Shown here: in pieces, positions 9,501 to 13,921 of the stretch | How positions within the stretch are numbered: position 1 is the first letter of the stretch | Layout: each line of letters begins with the position of its first letter | Source of the DNA: Psilocybe azurescens | Lineage: Eukaryota > Basidiomycota > Agaricomycetes > Agaricales > Agrocybaceae | NCBI GenBank assembly: GCA_023853785.1 | Contig: JAJIRX010000764.1 | Coordinates: 1-13,921 of the forward strand | DNA length: 13,921 nucleotides | Reading direction: 5' to 3' | Made by a program: the position numbers and the translations under genes | The notes under the pieces: generated by a model | The model's database searches: none | What the model saw: the letters and a program-made list of their open reading frames with translations, nothing else | Told to the model about the DNA's origin: nothing

Positions 9501-10690
9501 ATCGTATTTGATTTTTGATGGCATACGTATTATTCCCACCAGTATTGTCACAAAGTCGTCACACACAAGTTAGTCGGGAGTCACATATGGTAAAGGAGAC
9601 ATATTAAAATAAGGAAAATGATCTATGGAGAACCAAAGCTCGATTCTAGACTTCGTTGTCGCTCGCCGCGGACTCGCGAACGTGGTAGTTCAGGCAAGAA
9701 TAAAACAATTTTGACAACGCGTGACACGGAAACCGAGATCAAACCGGGTCGTAACCGGGATCCCGGATGGGCCTTAAGCTTACATACCTACGCATCTCCA
9801 CTGGCAGGATTCAGGGACTCACATCAGGGCAGACCTTGGCCTGCGTTGTACCCATGCTAAGACAACACCTCGAGCTCCTGTTACCTCCTGTTCCCTTGTA
9901 GCTATTAACCTTCGGCGCACATTTGCATTTGTTGGTATTCACAACGTGTAGCCTCACCGACCAAGTTCTTGTATTTGTTGCTATCGATCTATTCCAGTAT
10001 TGATCATAATCCATGGCCACAACTCACAGAACCATTTCCCATGGCTGCAACCAAACCGGATACAATGTCAATGAGAAACCATCCGGGCCCCATCATGGTC
10101 ATATTAGCCCAATACAAAACCCAAGTTCAATTTGTAGCAAAATTTCCATCCGAGACCCCCATCATCGGCCGAGGCACCCATTTGTTTCCCAACATCATGA
10201 TCAATGAGGGAAGAGTTAAAGTTCCGTTTTCGCTAAATGTATTGGCCACATGGGATCAACATGAACAAATGAACAAATTGACACCGTCGGCGTCCAATTG
10301 CCTGTCTAATCATTGACACGCTCTACACTTACGTTGACGTTCAACCTTGTCGGAGCTGAGTGCTTGTCTTGGACGTCTGACATTTGTTGTCGGTGTGACA
10401 ATGGGCTCTTTTGTGTTATTTTAGGACCTCCTGCATTATACTTATCACCAACTTATCACCGATTCGACTTCGGAGTTACGAGTGCTAATATCGGTAACGA
10501 CTCAGAAGAGAAAGGAAGAACATCTACTTCAGTCTCCAATTGTTGTCAATAAGTAAGAATGGGACTTCCATGCTTACCTACCTAGGTCTAGTTTTGTTCT
10601 ATCGACAGGAGGTCCATTGTCCTAATATTTGCTGATTTTCGATCGACATGAATGGGCATAGTCCGTCAAGGCCTTACAGCATCTTTAACT

Positions 10691-11131
10691 TTAGGCGCTG
10701 CATTTGTCCAAAGCTGCAAATGGGCCTGTGAATGTATGGCAAGAATGAACGCACATGTCATCCATGACAGAGACAACCCCAGTAGTATCAGCAAGGAGTT
10801 TCTTAGCCTCCGAAGCATGCATGCAGACCATATATAGATCAAGAGATATCAGGGTCCGAGAGGACAGGAAGTCCATGTCAGAATTTTTGAGGCGCCCAGT
10901 AACATCAGGATCGAGCTTTCCATTGTGCAGAGTTGCGGTACGAATTTCATCAATAAATGACTGAGCAAATTGGACGTGTTCAACCTGCGGTATAATGCAA
11001 TTAAAACCCTCGTCTAAGTCAGCATTATAGGATTCTAAATTATTTTCTTCAGATTCCGATCCCGCAGCGTCAGCGTTCTCGGTTTCATCATGGAAACCCT
11101 CATGGATGTGTGAGCCATTAGTGTCAAGCAG
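10691..11131 (-). mobile_element. Relic of a Plavaka/Tnp2-like transposon protein
   Basis: An open frame of 146 codons on the minus strand resembles the conserved part of the large transposase-associated proteins of Plavaka (CACTA-related) elements common in Agaricomycetes. Family-like blocks are an acidic Glu/Asn linker, VEHVQFAQSFIDEIRTATL, NGKLDPDV, ISLDLYMVCMHASEA, GVVSVMDDMCVHSCHTFTGPF and LDKC. In full-length relatives the DLYMVCMHASEA block is separated from VVSVMDDMC by a longer segment; here they are almost joined, suggesting an internal deletion. The frame ends soon after the DKC motif, where a CxxC knuckle and the catalytic region would normally follow, so the catalytic part is missing. 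The same frame is open upstream to 11434 apart from one TAG at 11132-11134. I found no terminal inverted repeats or target-site duplication. Identification is from memory of the family, not a search. Confidence 0.62.
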
Positions 11132-11434
11132 CTATAGTACCACAGTGAACCTCAAATGCCAAAACCGAACACCAAATCGATGTGCTTTTTTAGGTGAATG
11201 AATGTAGTTCTCATCCATCCCCTCGTTGTCTAATTCCATGTCTGCCTCATAGCCACTTGGGTAGCGAGTGCGTGCTTTCTGACAGTCTTGGCGTCGCGTA
11301 CACAACTCCTTTGCAGTTGTGACAATAGCATGGCCGCTTTTTTCAAGGAATTTTCTGTGAATAAGGAGTGGAGACAGGCTGGGATGGATTGACTGTACGG
11401 TGAACGTCGAGGCAATGTAGAAAGGAATGGCCAT
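11132..11434 (-). other. Open frame upstream of the transposon relic, same phase
   Basis: About 100 codons on the minus strand in the same phase as the relic, separated from it only by a TAG preceded by a stretch that could be a small intron acceptor (tactatag). The right half is acidic and basic (ADMELDNEGMDENY). I do not recognise a domain. It may be the N-terminal part of the same transposon protein, or just intergenic sequence before the divergent F-box gene. Confidence 0.3.
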
Positions 11435-11550
11435 AGAGGCAAATCTATTTTTAGCTTATACAATATATCTATCCTAAATTAGATTGACAGCGGAACTGCC
11501 CAGATTACGCCCGCTGCTGAACACAGGAATGTTCCGGAAGCGACAAATTA

Positions 11551-13217
11551 ATGCTATTGTCGCAGCGGTGCTTTAAGAATGACCTGCCTTGTTTTGGCCG
11601 CGGCTGCACGCGTTCCTCCCCCTTTTCGTCCCTCTCCTGCGTCACTGTGAATCTTTGGTGTTCTCAGTCTGCGACGCTATCATGCCTCTCCCTCACATAC
11701 TCCAAAGATCTTTCTCCTCACAGCTCAAAACAATTTCTGTCCAGGTCCCTAGTAAACGTGCAGTGCATATTGAGCCGTCAACGCAGATCAAGGAAGATCA
11801 GGCAGTGCCAGTGCGTCTTGCAGATGACTTTCTCAGAGTCATAATACTGATAGACCCGAAAGAATATACTTAGCCAAAGCTCCCCGTTCGATACATTACC
11901 AGTCGAACTGCAGGTTGAAATCTTCTTGCATTGTCTACCACCAATCCCCACTTTCAACCCCGGTCAAGCGCCTCTATCGCTCACCTGCGTGTGCCACGCG
12001 TGGAATGTACTCGTTTTGAACACCCCGCGGCTATGGTCATCATTTGGAATAGAGATCCCTGAGTCAGGTTTAGATGTCGTATCCGGCGACGTACAGCTCA
12101 TGGACACCGTGAAATGCTGGCTGCACCGCTCCAAGCCATATCCACTTAGCATTCGAATGATACATATACCCAACGTCCGAGCCAATGAGAGTCACCGATC
12201 CGCGCAGATTATGGCCCTGTTAACGGCCGAAGCACACCGCTGGAAACATGTCGAATTCACTGTCCCTTCAGCGAATATTTACATCCTCGAACGTGTCCGC
12301 CGACGTGATCTCCGAGCCTTGGAGTCGCTTTCCATTCGAACAATCGGTTTGTTTGGGTCACAAGGGTTTTTGAAGTTCTCTTTGGAGGATATCCCATGGA
12401 GCCGAATTACACTCGTCAACCTTCAATTAGAGCAGACCTTGATAAATGTCGATCATTGTCTAAAGATGCTGTCGCATGCCAAACGCCTCGCGGAGTGTAC
12501 TTTTAATCTGGACTGCACCATGGATCGCTATGACGTACCGCACGATGCCGTCTCACTACCTTCGTTGGTGACTCTCATACTGAACGTCCAACGGGGCTCT
12601 ACCCACGCGGAGGTCTCTCTCTTCCAATTTCTACACGCACTCCATGCACCGAAACTGCGAACGCTGCATCTGGGCTGGTCTGTTCCGAGGAAGCAATCAG
12701 TGCGACCGAAGTTTTCCGATGCGTTATCTTTCTTTAAAAGATTTGCAAGCACATTACGCGTACTCACCATTGCTTATCTTCCCCTCACGGAGAAAGATCT
12801 CCTGGTACTCTTGTACCAATTGCCCAACATCACCCATCTCACACTAAAATACCCACTAAATGGTCCGAGTCAGGATCCCATCACCGACAACTTTTTATCC
12901 GCATGCACCTTCATACCTCCATCATTTTCTGCTGTCTCCAAACCCACGGCCTGGGATGGACTACTCCTGCCCAAAATGGAGCATTGCACTATCGAATGTC
13001 ATGGACGGGCTTACACTCCGCCGCACTCATCGCATTTATCCATTCGAGAACAGCGATCTATCAGAAAACTGATGATCTCTCTGCCCTGCCCGCCACGGTG
13101 ATGAAATCGTTCCGTATGTTTTCCATGAAAGGCGTCATGGACGCCGTAGAATCTCAAGTGAGGCGTTGGAGGGATGACGGAATGGATGTTGTCATCAAGA
13201 GTTTAGCCATTCGTTGA
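11551..13217 (+). CDS. F-box protein (Agaricomycete F-box-like family), one frameshift near the 3' end
   Basis: Predicted substrate adaptor of SCF-type ubiquitin ligase; target unknown. Model: exon 1 11551-11810, intron 11811-11873 (GTGCGT...TTAG, with a CTGAT branch-like site about 22 bases before the acceptor), exon 2 11874-13217. Exon 2 opens with the F-box core LPVELQVEIFLHCLP (from about 11896) and continues SLTCVCHAWNVLVLNTPRLW, the usual second half of the motif in this family. Leucine-rich, LRR-like stretches follow (LVTLILNV, LRTLHLGW, LRVLTIAYLPL, ITHLTLKYPL). There is no in-frame ATG between the last upstream stop (11851) and the F-box, so an upstream exon is required. The exon-1 frame joins in the right phase, but its protein is not recognisable, making the 5' end tentative. 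A frame loss near 13000 cuts the protein at 13101; the other frame continues as coding-like sequence (AALIAFIHSRTA...VRRWRDDGMDV) to TGA at 13215-13217. Confidence 0.72.
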
Positions 13218-13601
13218 GTTGAAGGCACGATGCTAAACCTGAACTAGTTGTTTGCGCGGTGATGATAGACCTGCTCTAAATACTTACACTTACGGACTTC
13301 TACGGACTTCCACAGACTTCACGATACATTTTTATGGACTAAACTCACAGAGCACAGAATATTTACAGAGCAAGTAATACCTATGTGAACCACTTCTTTA
13401 ATCGTAGTAGGCGCTAAACCAGATCGAGCTGTATCACAGTTGAATATTGATAGGGATTTATTAGCATCAAGTGACACGGCGCCCAAGGCTCCACAGGTAC
13501 TCGCGTATTTTAAATCAAGTCAGTATTCTGTTCTATCGAAAAATCTGATTCGTTGAAATCATCCCTACAGCCTAGTAATTTATACAAACTTCAAGCCTTG
13601 G
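13218..13601. other. Intergenic stretch after the F-box gene
   Basis: A 384-bp AT-rich spacer between two convergent reading frames. It contains the short tandem repeat at 13291-13320 and no coding signal I can support. Confidence 0.5.
13291..13320. repeat. Tandem 10-mer (tacggacttc)
   Basis: Two exact copies of tacggacttc (13291-13310) followed by a degenerate third, cacagacttc, in the spacer downstream of the F-box gene. Confidence 0.9.
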
Positions 13602-13921
13602 TTAACTTTGCCATAAAGAGTCATAACCAAACGTCTTATACGCATTGAAAATCGACATCAAGTAAACATCTAGATCGACTGACGGGGACGAGGCAGTGCG
13701 AGGTAAAAGTGGCATGGGGTCTATCCACTTAGTCTCAGGAGGTTCAGAAAAACGGCCTACATCGGCAAACGATAGAGTTTTATCGAGGAGGAAAGGCCTC
13801 ACACGGAAGGTAATGGCTGTTAAGTTGCCAAACATTCCGGTGTTTAGTGCATAATCGATATGTTCCCATTCAACGCTCGGGGCCAGGGATGCAATATCGT
13901 GAGGTCTGCTGCATTGGATGT
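13602..13921 (-). CDS. 3' end of a protein, possibly F-box/LRR-like (partial)
   Basis: Open to the window edge: about 105 codons ending at TAA (13604-13602), with no start inside. The segment SLAPSVEWEHIDYAL followed by FGNLTAITFRV resembles the C-terminal leucine-rich part of Agaricomycete F-box-type proteins, in which a 'W..ID..L' stretch precedes 'F.NL..I.F'. This resemblance is weak. It converges with the F-box gene, with about 384 bp between the stops. It could equally be another hypothetical protein, or a chance open frame. Confidence 0.4.
   Translation of the reverse strand, partial: IQCSRPHDIASLAPSVEWEHIDYALNTGMFGNLTAITFRVRPFLLDKTLSFADVGRFSEPPETKWIDPMPLLPRTASSPSVDLDVYLMSIFNAYKTFGYDSLWQS

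Larger units (their letters stand above)
8968..10690. other. Gene-poor stretch with hairpins, no supported gene
   Basis: About 1.7 kb between the start of the membrane-protein gene and the transposon relic. Open frames here are short (under about 115 codons) and have no family-like motifs or convincing splice sites. It must contain the membrane-gene promoter at its left end. The clear structures are two inverted repeats at 9387-9500 and a short direct repeat of acttatcacc at 10440-10460. It may include decayed transposon sequence continuing from the relic, but I cannot recognise any. Confidence 0.6.

Noticed and set aside
9618..10552. Several plus-strand frames of 60-115 codons
   Set aside because: No conserved motif, no plausible splice links, composition unlike the confirmed exons.
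11589..11873. Alternative first exon for the F-box gene starting at ATG 11682
   Set aside because: Its frame does not join the F-box exon in phase at the visible splice sites, whereas the ATG-11551 frame does.

Overview
The window looks like nuclear DNA of an Agaricomycete (mushroom-forming basidiomycete). The genes are cut by many short introns (mostly 45-110 nt, GTNNGT...YAG, some with a CTRAY-like branch site). The hydrophobic membrane protein and the F-box protein are of types expanded in Agaricomycetes, and there is a relic of a Plavaka/Tnp2-like (CACTA-related) transposon. I see no RNA gene, CRISPR array or prokaryotic feature.

Layout. 106-3092 (+): NUG1/GNL3-type nucleolar GTPase (60S biogenesis), 8 exons. 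3451-6497 (+): NOP9, a Pumilio-like 40S biogenesis factor, about 12 exons. Then convergently 6584-8967 (-): a 7-exon multi-pass membrane protein of an Agaricomycete family of unknown function, containing a tandem two-exon duplication. 8968-10690: about 1.7 kb without a supported gene, holding two hairpins. 10691-11131 (-): a transposase-protein relic, possibly reaching to 11434. 11551-13217 (+): an F-box protein. 13602-13921 (-): the 3' end of another protein that runs off the window. The first two genes both serve ribosome assembly (pre-60S and pre-40S) and lie head to tail.

The most striking property is that all four main genes need frame corrections to read as their family. NUG1 needs about nine single-base shifts and NOP9 about ten, plus two stop codons where tryptophan is expected. 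The membrane gene and the F-box gene need about one each. Most shifts sit in or beside mononucleotide runs, while splice sites and key motifs are kept. This fits indel errors in the assembled sequence at least as well as real gene decay; the two readings make different predictions, given in the findings. I found no convincing previously undescribed system. The best biological novelty is the intron-containing tandem module in the membrane protein.
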